Shown piece after piece: positions 55,951-64,000 of a stretch of DNA of 64,000 nt; position 1 is the first letter of the stretch, and each line of letters starts with the position of its first letter. This stretch comes from Legionellales bacterium (GTDB lineage: Bacteria; Pseudomonadota; Gammaproteobacteria; JAHCLG01), in the NCBI GenBank assembly GCA_026125385.1, contig JAHCLG010000007.1, positions 1-64,000 of the forward strand. Reading direction: 5' to 3'. The position numbers and the translations under genes are program-made. The notes below the pieces were generated by a model. The model worked only from the letters and a program-made list of their open reading frames with translations, did not search any database and was not told the origin of the DNA.

Positions 55951-56478
55951 CTATTTCTGGCAATCGGCATTACCGAGAACCCAACGAGTACGTCCTAAGC
56001 GATTAAAGATGAGCCTAACATCCTGTGACGTATCCGTTTTACCGTAACAGAGTGCAAAACGTCCAGCACCGCCGTAGAGTTTGCCACTGGGATCGAAGAT
56101 TAAATAGGATTTAGAACCCAAACTCGACAATGTTATCTGATAATGGCGTATTATTGGCATCTCTTGTAAAAGTGGTTCTGAGGGATCGCGACGATGATTG
56201 TGGTTATGATCAACAAATATCATTCGTTTTAATGCCCACTGCGCTTCACAATCCCAGCCATTTAACGTGGGGCAAAGAGTAATAGCCGTACCCTTCGATA
56301 ACGCCAAACTACGCGCTAAATTGATGGTGTATAGCAATTCTCGGATCGCTAATTGTTGATCGTGTCGTTGTTTGGCATGATAAAAACTCGGAATCAGCAC
56401 TGAACACAAAATACCTAAAATCGTAATTGTGATTAATGTTTCTAATAACGTAAATGCAGCAGCCTGACGAATCGTCAT
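55951..56478 (-). CDS. FimT-like pseudopilin with alanine at the -1 site
   Basis: A 175-residue minor pilin/pseudopilin. The N-terminus MTIRQAAA-FTLLETLITITILGILCSVLIPSFY has the FTLLE start of the mature protein with Glu+5. The residue before the cleavage point is Ala instead of the near-universal Gly. The C-terminal part has a GspH-like region with cysteines (LCPTLNGWDC, RFALCYGK, GNADCQK). It is upstream of the other pseudopilin and probably belongs to the type IV pilus set governed by PilSR. Confidence 0.85.
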   Translation of the reverse strand: MTIRQAAAFTLLETLITITILGILCSVLIPSFYHAKQRHDQQLAIRELLYTINLARSLALSKGTAITLCPTLNGWDCEAQWALKRMIFVDHNHNHRRDPSEPLLQEMPIIRHYQITLSSLGSKSYLIFDPSGKLYGGAGRFALCYGKTDTSQDVRLIFNRLGRTRWVLGNADCQK

Positions 56479-56660
56479 TTTGATTTCCTTTTGTCAATGC
56501 TGCTTACGACTTACGTTATAAAATTAATCGCTAAACAACAAGTGACAAAAAGCGGTATATTTCCTTCATTGCACACCTGTTCAACATTTCAGACTTTGCG
56601 CCATAAAGTGGCGATTTTTGGGCCTCTGCGCAGAAAAAATAACAAGATTTTAAATAGCCT

Positions 56661-58001
56661 TTAACTAATTCCCAGTTTTTCTAAACGATAGCGCAAGGCG
56701 CGTAAAGTAATACCTAATAATTTCGCGGCGCGCGTTTTATTTCCTTGAGTTTTATTGAGCGTTGCCAAAATTTTTTGTTTTTCAATTTCATCAAGATAAG
56801 GTTCCAATGGTAAATCAGAATTTAAGCTGGGAGTAGATAGGCTATTCACATCCTCGCTCATTACTCTTAATTGCAAATCGTCTGGCGTAATTAGATTATT
56901 TTCACATAAGGTCATCGCGCGTTCTAAAATATTTTCTAATTCACGAATATTACCTGGAAAAGCATAGTGGTTTAATGCAGTTAATGCCGTGGCTGATAAT
57001 TTAGGTTTACTCACCCGCGCACGCTTTGCTAATTTTTCTAAAACATGTTCAGCTAATAAAGGAATATCCGCTTGACGTTCTTGTAAACTCGGCACATGTA
57101 ACTCAATGACATTGACCCGATAAAATAAATCTTGACGAAAATGATTTTCGTGCACGAGTTTAGGTAAATTTTTATGCGTGGCACTTAAAATTCTGACATC
57201 CACAGCGATTTCTTGCGCATGGCCAATGGGACGGATTGCTTTTTCTTGAATGGCGCGTAATAATTTTACTTGCATATTCATCGGTAAATCGGCTACTTCA
57301 TCTAAAAATAATGTACCACCATGCGCCGCTTGAAATAATCCCTGTTTATCGCTCACTGCTCCAGTAAAACTTCCTTTTTTATGACCGAAAAATTCACTTT
57401 CCATAAGATGCTCGGGAATGGCACCACAATTCACTGGAACAAAAGGAGCTTGCTGTCTTGGCCCTAGTTCATGAATTAATTTTGCCACTAATTCTTTTCC
57501 CGTGCCCGATTCACCACTGATATATACAGGTGCTTGACTGCGTGATAATTTACGAATGGTAGTGACCAATTGTTTAATTGGCGGAGTTTCTCCCAATAAA
57601 CCATATTGGGAGAAATCATCTACTTTATGTTCATCCTTTAATTGTAGCGCTTGGCGCACCAACCTACGTAAATTACCTAAATCAATGGGTTTAGAAATAA
57701 AATCGAAGGCGCCCGTTTTCAGTGCAGTAATCGCTAATTCCATATTGCCATAAGCCGTAATTACGGCCACAGGCACAAAAGGACAGTGTTGCTGAATAAA
57801 CTCTACGAGTTCTAAGCCATTGCCATCGGGTAAACGCATATCGGTAAAACATACATTAACGGTTTTTTTTAATAATAACGTTTTTGCTTCGCTAATCGTG
57901 GCGACATCGTTCACCTCCACACCCATTTGCGTTAAGGTTAAGCTTAATAATTCACGAATATCAGGTTCATCATCAATAATTAATGCCAGAGGTGTTGTCA
58001 T
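56661..58001 (-). CDS. pilR: Sigma-54-dependent response regulator PilR
   Basis: NtrC-family activator that, in Pseudomonas and relatives, turns on pilin genes with sigma-54. The 446-residue product has a receiver domain with phospho-acceptor Asp54 (FTDMRLPDG). The AAA+ domain has Walker A GESGTGKE near 165 and the sigma-54-contact loop GSFTGA near 208. A C-terminal Fis-type HTH reads NKTRAAKLLGITLRALRYRLEKLG. It follows pilS by 35 bp on the same strand, forming a two-component pair. Confidence 0.93.
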   Translation of the reverse strand: MTTPLALIIDDEPDIRELLSLTLTQMGVEVNDVATISEAKTLLLKKTVNVCFTDMRLPDGNGLELVEFIQQHCPFVPVAVITAYGNMELAITALKTGAFDFISKPIDLGNLRRLVRQALQLKDEHKVDDFSQYGLLGETPPIKQLVTTIRKLSRSQAPVYISGESGTGKELVAKLIHELGPRQQAPFVPVNCGAIPEHLMESEFFGHKKGSFTGAVSDKQGLFQAAHGGTLFLDEVADLPMNMQVKLLRAIQEKAIRPIGHAQEIAVDVRILSATHKNLPKLVHENHFRQDLFYRVNVIELHVPSLQERQADIPLLAEHVLEKLAKRARVSKPKLSATALTALNHYAFPGNIRELENILERAMTLCENNLITPDDLQLRVMSEDVNSLSTPSLNSDLPLEPYLDEIEKQKILATLNKTQGNKTRAAKLLGITLRALRYRLEKLGIS

Positions 58002-58036
58002 AGTCTATCCTTAATTGTAACTTTCTTACGATATTT

Positions 58037-59650
58037 TCAAGCATTGTCTTTAAGCGACCAGTAAATCCGAAAACAACTTTCGCCAGTTGTTAAATCATAA
58101 TATTTTAAATTAGCATGATTGACTTCACATAATTCTTTAGCAATATATAATCCCAGTCCTGTTCCTTGTTGCTCTGTCGTGAAAAATGGTTCGAATAAAT
58201 GATCTAATTGATGAGTTTCAATTCCATCGCCAAAATCGATAATATCAATATAAGCGTAATTTTCGTATTTTTCGATCCCTGCAATAATCTTGATACGTTT
58301 TTGTCCCGATGCTTGATAACTATATCGTAAGCCATTATCACATAAATTCGTTAAAATTTGGCTTAATTGACTTAAATCAAAATAAACTGGTAACTGTTTT
58401 TCGGTGATTTCAATGTCGATAATGGCATCAGGATGATGTGTTTGTTGATAACTTGCAAAAAATTCATTAATCCAGGGCGATAAGGGATAAGCGGTAAGAT
58501 CCTGTGTGCTGCGTTTTGATAATTGTAAAACATTTTTAATAATTTGATTCATGCGATCGGCGTGTTGACGGATAATTTGTAATAAACGTTTATCTTGGGA
58601 AGTTAATTGTGATGATTCTTCTAATAGTTGCGCCGCATGGCTCACTGCCCCCAACGGATTACGAATTTCATGCGCAATACTCGCCGATAAACGTCCAAGG
58701 GCTGCTAATTTAAGTTGTTGGGCTTGTTGGGTTGCTAAACTTAAATCATCTAAAAATATCACCACCCCTTTACCCTCATCACCGACATCAATAAATTGCG
58801 GACTAATTAAATTGGCGTGCTCATCCAATTGGAATGGTGGAATAGGCGCGGCACGATATGCTTGCCATTGCGAAAATAAGTCAGCGAGAACAGGAATAAC
58901 TGCTTTTAATGGTTTTCCTAAAGCATCTTGAGTGAGAAATAATAATTTTTGTGCGCTATGGTTAATCATTTCAATTTCTTGACGACAATTTACCACCATA
59001 ATTCCCGAGCGAATTTGTTGAACGATATACTGATTAATTTCAGAAATATAGGCTAAATCTTTACCTTGTTGAGAAGCAATCGCCTCGGTGGCACGTAATT
59101 TTTTTGAAAGGGTATGACCGAGTATTGCCGTTGCAAAAAAAGTTAACCCGACGATTCCCACTTCCATATAATTGACATCTAAAGCCGATCCACCCATTAA
59201 TGAATAGGCATGTTCGAATAAAATACTTAAACTGGCAATGGCTGCAAAAAATATTGAGGTGCGACCTTCAGTTAAAATACTCCCGCCCGCGATGGAGGCA
59301 TTCATTAAAATACCTAAAATTGCAATTTCTGCGCGACTCGTATGCAATACCATGGTTAAAATAAAAATATCGAATAAGACCGGCAAAATGACTTGAAGCG
59401 AAAAACTAGGACGTCGCAATACCGTCATCACCATACTCAGCAGGGCAAAACTTAAATAAACCCATAACAAAATTAAAATCGACTGCCGATGATTTATAGC
59501 CTGGGGAAAAAAATCGTGATTAAAATATATAATTAATAATAAGCCTGCCGCCAACGCTAAACGATAACCATTAAATATATACAGTGCATTCCAAGCTGGC
59601 ATTTTTACCCAAGGGGTTTGTTGATGCAATTGTACGGGTTGAGTTTGCAT
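58037..59650 (-). CDS. pilS: Sensor histidine kinase PilS
   Basis: A membrane sensor that partners PilR. The 537-residue product has about six hydrophobic segments in the first 190 residues, a PAS-like region (INQYIVQQIRSGIMVVNCRQEIEMINHSAQ) and the H-box with His327 (SIAHEIRNPLGAVSHAAQL). The N box (ILTNLCDNGLRYS) and G boxes (IIDFGDGI; TEQQGTGLGLYIAK) follow. A repeat element lies just upstream (59696-59836). Confidence 0.93.
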   Translation of the reverse strand: MQTQPVQLHQQTPWVKMPAWNALYIFNGYRLALAAGLLLIIYFNHDFFPQAINHRQSILILLWVYLSFALLSMVMTVLRRPSFSLQVILPVLFDIFILTMVLHTSRAEIAILGILMNASIAGGSILTEGRTSIFFAAIASLSILFEHAYSLMGGSALDVNYMEVGIVGLTFFATAILGHTLSKKLRATEAIASQQGKDLAYISEINQYIVQQIRSGIMVVNCRQEIEMINHSAQKLLFLTQDALGKPLKAVIPVLADLFSQWQAYRAAPIPPFQLDEHANLISPQFIDVGDEGKGVVIFLDDLSLATQQAQQLKLAALGRLSASIAHEIRNPLGAVSHAAQLLEESSQLTSQDKRLLQIIRQHADRMNQIIKNVLQLSKRSTQDLTAYPLSPWINEFFASYQQTHHPDAIIDIEITEKQLPVYFDLSQLSQILTNLCDNGLRYSYQASGQKRIKIIAGIEKYENYAYIDIIDFGDGIETHQLDHLFEPFFTTEQQGTGLGLYIAKELCEVNHANLKYYDLTTGESCFRIYWSLKDNA

Positions 59651-59695
59651 GAGATCCTTTGCACCTTAACGCGATCAAATTATAATCACAACTTA

Positions 59696-59836
59696 AGAGC
59701 CTGTTCAAAGTCTCCAATCTTGGCCCTAAACTGCCGATTTTCTGTGCTCCGGTGCTCATTTACTGACGTGTAATGCGCTCCGGTGCTCAAAAATCGACAC
59801 TTTCTGACTCAAGCTTGAAGACTTTGAACAGGCTCT
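59696..59836. repeat. Complete 141-bp inverted-repeat element (MITE-like)
   Basis: The left end AGAGCCTGTTCAAAGTCTCC and the reverse complement of the right end agree over about 25 bp with two mismatches. The centre has two GTGCTC-containing half-repeats. It carries no coding capacity. A 55-bp piece with one mismatch lies at 9031-9085 and a diverged piece at 121-188. The right end carries an outward TTGAAC that could serve as a -35 box for nadE. Confidence 0.88.
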
Positions 59837-59852
59837 ATAAGAGTCTTAGCAT
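59824..59852 (+). promoter_or_regulatory. Candidate nadE promoter spanning the repeat end
   Basis: TTGAAC (59824-59829, inside the element) is 17 bp from TAGCAT (59847-59852, outside it), about 24 bp before the nadE start. Alternative AT-rich -10 sequences follow, so the call is tentative. Confidence 0.35.
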
Positions 59853-59876
59853 AATTATAGTGGATAGGATAAATAA

Positions 59877-61505
59877 ATGAGTGAAAATTTACGTATAGCT
59901 CTCGCCCAAATGAATTTTATGGTCGGCGATGTGGCCTTCAATGCAGAAAATGTTATGACTTGGCTGCGCCAGTCAGAAGAATTAAACGTCGATATTATGG
60001 TTTTTCCTGAATTAACTTTATGTGGCTACCCTCCTGAAGACTTATTATTACGTCCTGAACTGCATCAACAAATTAACCAGATGATTGCAAAAATTGCCAC
60101 AGTCGCACCACAACTCATGGTGATCCTGGGCGCACCTCAGCAAATTCATGACCAATTATATAACGCAGCATTTGTTTTACATCAAGGTCAAATCCACACG
60201 ATTTATCACAAACAATGCCTACCTAATTACAATGTCTTCGATGAGAAACGTTATTTCGACGTAGGTCATCAACCCTGTGTGATCCCCTATCGCGGAGTCA
60301 ACTTAGGTATTCTGATTTGCGAAGATTTATGGTCTAAAGAACCTCTCGCTGCCACCAAAGCCGCAGGAGCCGATCTTATTTTAAGCCCCAATGCATCACC
60401 CTTTAGTTTGGAAAAAGATCAACAGCGCCAACATATTTTGCAACAACGTATTCAAGAAAATCATTTACCCATACTTTATTCACATTGGGTTGGTGGCCAA
60501 GATGAGTTTATTTTTGATGGCGGCTCGATGGTGTTAGATCAACATGGAAAATTAATCGCCCATGCGGGTTTTTTTCAAGAAAAATTACTCCTTATCGATT
60601 GTCAATTAAAGCCCGCTTTAACCCTTAGTTCCTCCATGTTAGCTAAGCCCATTGATGATCATGAAAAAATTTATCAAGCATTAGTCATGGGCGTGCGCGA
60701 TTATTGTCGAAAAAATAAAGCACGAGGTGCGTTGGTAGGATTATCGGGTGGCATAGATTCCGCCTTAACAATTTGCATTGCCGTCGATGCGTTAGGTGCT
60801 GAAAATGTCGAAGCCGTTTTAATGCCTTCACGGTATACCTCTACCATGAGTGTGGAAGATGCTGTTTTAATCGCGAATAATTTAAAAATCGAGCATAGCA
60901 TCATTGATATTGAACCTCTGTTTCAGTCATTTTTAACGGCACTTGCCCCACGTTTTGAAGAATTACCTCCCGATTTAACCGAACAAAATTTACAATCTCG
61001 TATTCGTGGCACGTTGCTAATGGCCATTTCTAATAAAACGGGAAAATTAGTGCTAACTACTAGTAATAAAAGTGAAACCGCCGTAGGTTACGCCACCTTA
61101 TACGGCGATACTGCAGGAGCGCTCGCGGTATTAAAAGATGTTTATAAAACCACGGTCTACGAATTAGTAAATTGGCGCAATCAACAACAGTATGTGATTC
61201 CTGAACGCGTCATCACTCGCCCACCTTCCGCCGAATTAGCGCCCGATCAAACCGATGAACAAAGTTTACCTCCCTATCCGATTTTAGATGCTATCATTGC
61301 CGATTATGTCGAGCAGGATTTAAGCCAAACTGATATTATAGCGAAAGGAATTGAGGCAGAAGTGGTAAAAAAAGTTTGTGGATTAATTGATCGCAATGAA
61401 TATAAACGCCGTCAATCACCGCCAGGGATCCGCATTAGTAGCAGAGCGTTCGGGCGTGATCGTCGTTACCCTATTACGTCGGGATTTAAAGGAATAATCG
61501 CATGA
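59877..61505 (+). CDS. nadE: Glutamine-dependent NAD+ synthetase
   Basis: Makes NAD+ from nicotinate adenine dinucleotide, ATP and glutamine. The 542-residue product has an N-terminal nitrilase-type glutaminase domain with catalytic Glu45 (FPELTLCGYPPED), Lys112 (YHKQCLPNY) and Cys148 (LICEDLW). The C-terminal synthetase has the P-loop LSGGIDS at 289-295 and LVLTTSNKSETAVGYATLYGD. Length is that of the shorter bacterial NadE2 class. The TGA overlaps the start of a P-II gene (ATGA). Coupling of NadE2 enzymes to P-II proteins has been described, so direct regulation is likely. Confidence 0.95.
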   Translation: MSENLRIALAQMNFMVGDVAFNAENVMTWLRQSEELNVDIMVFPELTLCGYPPEDLLLRPELHQQINQMIAKIATVAPQLMVILGAPQQIHDQLYNAAFVLHQGQIHTIYHKQCLPNYNVFDEKRYFDVGHQPCVIPYRGVNLGILICEDLWSKEPLAATKAAGADLILSPNASPFSLEKDQQRQHILQQRIQENHLPILYSHWVGGQDEFIFDGGSMVLDQHGKLIAHAGFFQEKLLLIDCQLKPALTLSSSMLAKPIDDHEKIYQALVMGVRDYCRKNKARGALVGLSGGIDSALTICIAVDALGAENVEAVLMPSRYTSTMSVEDAVLIANNLKIEHSIIDIEPLFQSFLTALAPRFEELPPDLTEQNLQSRIRGTLLMAISNKTGKLVLTTSNKSETAVGYATLYGDTAGALAVLKDVYKTTVYELVNWRNQQQYVIPERVITRPPSAELAPDQTDEQSLPPYPILDAIIADYVEQDLSQTDIIAKGIEAEVVKKVCGLIDRNEYKRRQSPPGIRISSRAFGRDRRYPITSGFKGIIA

Positions 61506-61840
61506 AAAAAATTGAGGCCGTGGTTCGTCGCGCCAAGTTAGAAGAAATCCGCCAAAAATTAGCCGAGATTGGCATTACTGGCATGACCCTCGTTGAAGTC
61601 TACGGGATTGGCGAACAAAAAAGTCAACGCCAAGTCTATCGCGGTACGGAGTTTCATGATAATTATCTCCCTAAAATTAAAATGGAAATCATTATTGACG
61701 ATGAACGCTTAGACGATTGTCTAGACATTATTGTAAAAACAGGGCGCACCGGTAAAGTCGGTGATGGCAAAATCATTGTCTATACTATAGAAAAAGCCAT
61801 TCGCATTCGGTCGGGTGAAGTGGATAATAATGCGTTATAG
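61502..61840 (+). CDS. P-II-family signal transduction protein lacking Tyr51
   Basis: Trimeric sensor of 2-oxoglutarate and ATP/ADP. The 112-residue product has the normal fold markers MKKIEAVVRRAKLEEIRQKL, GITGMTLVEV, LPKIKMEI and the B-loop GRTGKVGDGKI. In the T-loop the sequence is Y46-RGTE-F51. The Tyr51 that GlnD uridylylates in E. coli GlnB/GlnK is Phe here, so this protein cannot be modified at the classical site. The start overlaps the nadE stop by 4 bp, which makes NadE its most likely partner. A dedicated NAD-synthesis regulator is inferred, not proven. Confidence 0.93.
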   Translation: MKKIEAVVRRAKLEEIRQKLAEIGITGMTLVEVYGIGEQKSQRQVYRGTEFHDNYLPKIKMEIIIDDERLDDCLDIIVKTGRTGKVGDGKIIVYTIEKAIRIRSGEVDNNAL

Positions 61841-61860
61841 AGGTTTGCTACTTGCCTATG

Positions 61861-61878
61861 ATTAAAGTATACTTTAAT
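61861..61878. promoter_or_regulatory. Perfect 18-bp palindrome upstream of the AAA ATPase
   Basis: ATTAAAGTATACTTTAAT is its own reverse complement. A related AGAGTACACTT sequence lies about 20 bp further on, just before the start codon. The TATACT inside could double as a -10 element. The position suggests an operator for autoregulation. Confidence 0.6.
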
Positions 61879-61909
61879 TTATACTAAATAATATTAGAGT
61901 ACACTTAAA

Positions 61910-63115
61910 TTGGATAACTTCCTGACGGAAACCTTTCACCGTTTGCTGGATCACACCTCATTATCGTGTAAACGTTATTTATACACTCACTTGCGTTTGC
62001 ATCGCCTAACAGGCATTGTTGGCCCTCGCGGAGTGGGTAAAACCACATTAATGTTGCAGTATATTAAAGAAAATCTGGCTAGTACTCAGCAAGTATTTTA
62101 TTTTTCTGCCGATTCCGTGTATTTTCGACAAACCACTCTATTAGAATTTATTAACGATTTATATCAACTGGAGGGCTACCGGATTTTTTTTATTGATGAA
62201 ATTCATAAATATAATAACTGGAATCAAGAATTAAAAAATTTATACGATGCCTTTCCTGATATTAAAATTATTTATTCTGGTAGCTCTATGCTGGAAATTA
62301 CTCAAGGCAGTCATGATCTGTCTCGACGCGCTAAACTGTATTATTTGCCAGGAATGTCCTTCCGAGAATATCTCAATTTCGCGACACGAAGTGACCATCA
62401 ACATATTGAATTTGCTTCATTAATCGATGATCCGAAAAAATTTAATCATCTTGGCTCTATTCATACCGTCTTAGGTTATTTTAAACACTACTTGGCTTAT
62501 GGCTATTATCCTTTTGTTTTTGACGATCCCCACAGTTATTATGAGCGAGTGATGCGGGTGATTGAAAAAATTATTTTTGAAGATATCCCGAATTATTATG
62601 ATTTAAAAACCCATAATTTGTATTTGTTTCGGAAAATACTCAGTTATTTAGCTACTATACCACCTGGTGAAGTTAATACTAATAATATTGCCAAAAATTT
62701 AGATGTTTCCCATCAAACTGTTTTTAATTATCTCACCATTTTAGAAAAAGTTGGCTTAGTTCAGTTGATCTATCCTTCCGAAGCTGGTAATCAATACTTA
62801 CGCAAACCACAAAAATTATTTTTGCATAATACAACTTTACTTTACACTTTCCAGCAAGTGGTGAATGATCATTTAAATCTAGGAACATTACGTGAGCTTT
62901 ATTTTATTCAAACCACACGAGACGCTCGCGAGCCCGTGTATTATTCCAAAACCGGCGATTACCATACCCATTCTCATGTTTTTGAAATTGGCGGGAAAAA
63001 TAAAACGGCTAAACAACTTAAAGAAACTGAAAATCCTGCTTTTCTCATTAAAGATGGCATTACACTGGCTGGTAAAAATACCATCCCTTTGTTTTTTTTC
63101 GGGTTTCTTTATTGA
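61910..63115 (+). CDS. AAA ATPase with winged-helix and nuclease-like C-terminus (DUF4143 type)
   Basis: A 401-residue ATP-binding protein of the AAA_14/DUF4143 kind. Walker A GPRGVGKTT is at 38-46, Walker B FFIDEIHK with D96-E97, and sensor-like IIYSGSSMLEI follows. An HTH-like segment (NNIAKNLDVSHQTVFNYLTILEKVGLV) lies near residue 260-285. The C-terminus contains FEIGGKNKTAKQL, resembling the E-x-K core of PD-(D/E)XK folds. The start is a TTG at 61910 because the next in-frame ATG would remove Walker A. A perfect palindrome precedes it. The family is common as stand-alone accessory genes of unsettled function. Confidence 0.85.
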   Translation: MDNFLTETFHRLLDHTSLSCKRYLYTHLRLHRLTGIVGPRGVGKTTLMLQYIKENLASTQQVFYFSADSVYFRQTTLLEFINDLYQLEGYRIFFIDEIHKYNNWNQELKNLYDAFPDIKIIYSGSSMLEITQGSHDLSRRAKLYYLPGMSFREYLNFATRSDHQHIEFASLIDDPKKFNHLGSIHTVLGYFKHYLAYGYYPFVFDDPHSYYERVMRVIEKIIFEDIPNYYDLKTHNLYLFRKILSYLATIPPGEVNTNNIAKNLDVSHQTVFNYLTILEKVGLVQLIYPSEAGNQYLRKPQKLFLHNTTLLYTFQQVVNDHLNLGTLRELYFIQTTRDAREPVYYSKTGDYHTHSHVFEIGGKNKTAKQLKETENPAFLIKDGITLAGKNTIPLFFFGFLY

Positions 63116-63173
63116 GCTTGATGATAGATATTACGATACAGGGAGTGCACAGAAATATTAAATTTGTATAATG

Positions 63174-63443
63174 TCAATGCCCTGGCCGATGCCGTTGATA
63201 ATATTCTTGACAATTCGCAACTACCGTACCAACAATTCCTCCAGCCCTTCGACCAAAAGCTCTATAATCTTCTAATTCATGATCGGAAACACCAGCAGCA
63301 TAAGCATACAAAGAAAATATCAGTTCCCCGGCAATTCCTCCTAGTCCCAAACCCATAGCGCTAACATAAACTGTTCTGCATAAGTCTCTTATTAAATCAT
63401 TGATATCAACTGCAGGTTGTAGATTTTGATTATTTCTAAGCAT
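63174..63443 (-). CDS. Small glycine-rich, possibly membrane-associated protein
   Basis: An 89-residue frame with a hydrophobic, small-residue-rich segment (VYVSAMGLGLGGIAGELIFSLYAYAAG) and a second (AGGIVGTVVA), both flanked by charged residues. The ribosome site is weak. The overlapping plus-strand frame 63164-63358 looks less protein-like and is not reported as a gene. No family is recognised. Confidence 0.5.
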   Translation of the reverse strand: MLRNNQNLQPAVDINDLIRDLCRTVYVSAMGLGLGGIAGELIFSLYAYAAGVSDHELEDYRAFGRRAGGIVGTVVANCQEYYQRHRPGH

Positions 63444-63519
63444 GATATTATCTCAAATTTTTACATGCGTACTATATAGATACATATAAACTGCGTCAAT
63501 ACACAACCAAATTTTTATT

Positions 63520-63548
63520 TTGACGCTCGGATCATACGATGATAGGAT
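63520..63548 (+). promoter_or_regulatory. Promoter of the zinc-ribbon methyltransferase gene
   Basis: TTGACG (63520-63525) and TAGGAT (63543-63548) are spaced by 17 bp, about 30 bp before the start at 63580. Confidence 0.6.
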
Positions 63549-63579
63549 GCACGTCAATTAAAATTTCTAGGATAGTTAA

Positions 63580-64000
63580 ATGGCAAGTGGGTACGTTTTA
63601 AATCATTGTCCAGCCTGTTTACTGGCCACTCAGCAATCTGATTTCACGGTAATGGACGGATATCAGCTGATGAAATGTCAGCAGTGCGAACAAGTTTACG
63701 TTAAAAATATCCCCAGCACCGAAAAACTCACCACGTTTTATAATACCGTTTATACAGATGAAGGTAATTTAAGCTTTAAATGGCGCCGTATTTTACGCTA
63801 TAAACTACTCGCGATGTGGTATAAACACATTTGCAAGGCAAGACCTATGCACATGTTAGAAATTGGTTGTAATCGCGGTGAATTACTCAAAGCTGTTGCC
63901 AACGACAAATCGATTATTGCGGAAGGCATCGATTACTCTGAAGCGTGTGTTAATTTCGCACGGACTCAAGGGGGGTTGAATGCCCAGGTAATGGATGTCA
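63580..64000 (+). CDS. Methyltransferase with N-terminal zinc ribbon, cut by window end
   Basis: The frame opens at ATG 63580 (AGGATAG upstream) and runs to the window end, giving 140 codons. The N-terminus has two CxxC knuckles (HCPACLLA and KCQQCEQVYV), a zinc-ribbon. It is followed by a helical linker and the SAM-binding motif HMLEIGCNRGELLKAV near residue 90-105, then GIDYSEACVNFAR. This order is typical of the SAM methyltransferases often found in surface-polysaccharide or natural-product clusters. The downstream context lies outside the window. Confidence 0.8.
   Translation, partial: MASGYVLNHCPACLLATQQSDFTVMDGYQLMKCQQCEQVYVKNIPSTEKLTTFYNTVYTDEGNLSFKWRRILRYKLLAMWYKHICKARPMHMLEIGCNRGELLKAVANDKSIIAEGIDYSEACVNFARTQGGLNAQVMDV

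Noticed and set aside
56595-56625. Hairpin CGCCATAAAGTGGCG with T-run between pilR and fimT
   Set aside because: The stem is only five bp and the T-run is on the strand without a gene.
56479-56660. Sigma-54 promoter ahead of the pseudopilin genes
   Set aside because: No convincing TGGCAC-N5-TTGC pattern was found on the minus strand in this gap.
63164-63358. 64-codon plus-strand frame
   Set aside because: Overlaps the more protein-like minus-strand frame 63174-63443 and has no clear ribosome site.

Overview
The window reads as about 64 kb of chromosome from an AT-rich gammaproteobacterium. The run csrA, lysC, alaS, recA, cinA, mutS is an order I associate with Legionella and its relatives. 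Large orphan genes, dispersed hairpin repeats and a heavy fatty-acid-degradation gene set also suggest a host-associated member of the Legionellales (Legionella/Coxiella/Berkiella type). This placement is inference; no rRNA or secretion-system gene is present to confirm it.

Layout. 1-12.2 kb: csrA, aspartokinase, AlaRS, a 747-residue orphan with 91-residue repeats, recA, an XRE-type regulator, the CinA/PncC amidase and divergent mutS. 12.2-17.3 kb: a tandem pair of paralogous orphans, an aspartoacylase-like hydrolase coupled to an MFS transporter, and rpsT with a TTG start. 17.4-23.2 kb: lipoprotein, SDR dehydrogenase, membrane-anchored protein, mfd. 23.2-25.2 kb: an HD-domain-like orphan ending in Cys-Cys, boxed in by two copies of a large palindromic repeat. 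25.2-32.2 kb: a minus-strand run of SNF2 helicase, phosphoribosyltransferase, MscS channel, nagZ, DUF1820 and DUF924. 32.4-38.4 kb: a small exported protein, then fadL, a thiolase and a fused dehydrogenase/hydratase. 38.4-41 kb: hairpin-repeat-rich accessory stretch with an orphan. 41-47 kb: fadE-fadI-fadJ. 47.2 kb: tRNA-Ser(GGA). 47.4-55 kb: decaying accessory stretch with a frameshifted gene, alpha/beta-hydrolase and thioesterase relics around an S41-like protease, a methyltransferase, an orphan and a POT peptide transporter. 55.1-59.7 kb: two type IV pseudopilins with pilR/pilS. 59.9-64 kb: nadE overlapping a P-II gene that lacks Tyr51, an AAA ATPase behind a perfect palindrome, and a truncated zinc-ribbon methyltransferase.

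How it fits together. FadL, two thiolase/dehydrogenase sets, FadE and possibly the SDR give a full long-chain fatty acid beta-oxidation route. RecA, MutS and Mfd cover repair. PilSR with pseudopilins point to type IV pili. The NadE/P-II pair suggests that NAD synthesis is tied to nitrogen or energy status. The most unusual content is a set of small inverted-repeat families. One forms the last codons of cinA and may supply the -35 box of nadE; another keeps its stem through paired changes between copies. The orphan proteins beside them look like effector or host-interaction candidates, but no function can be assigned from sequence alone.
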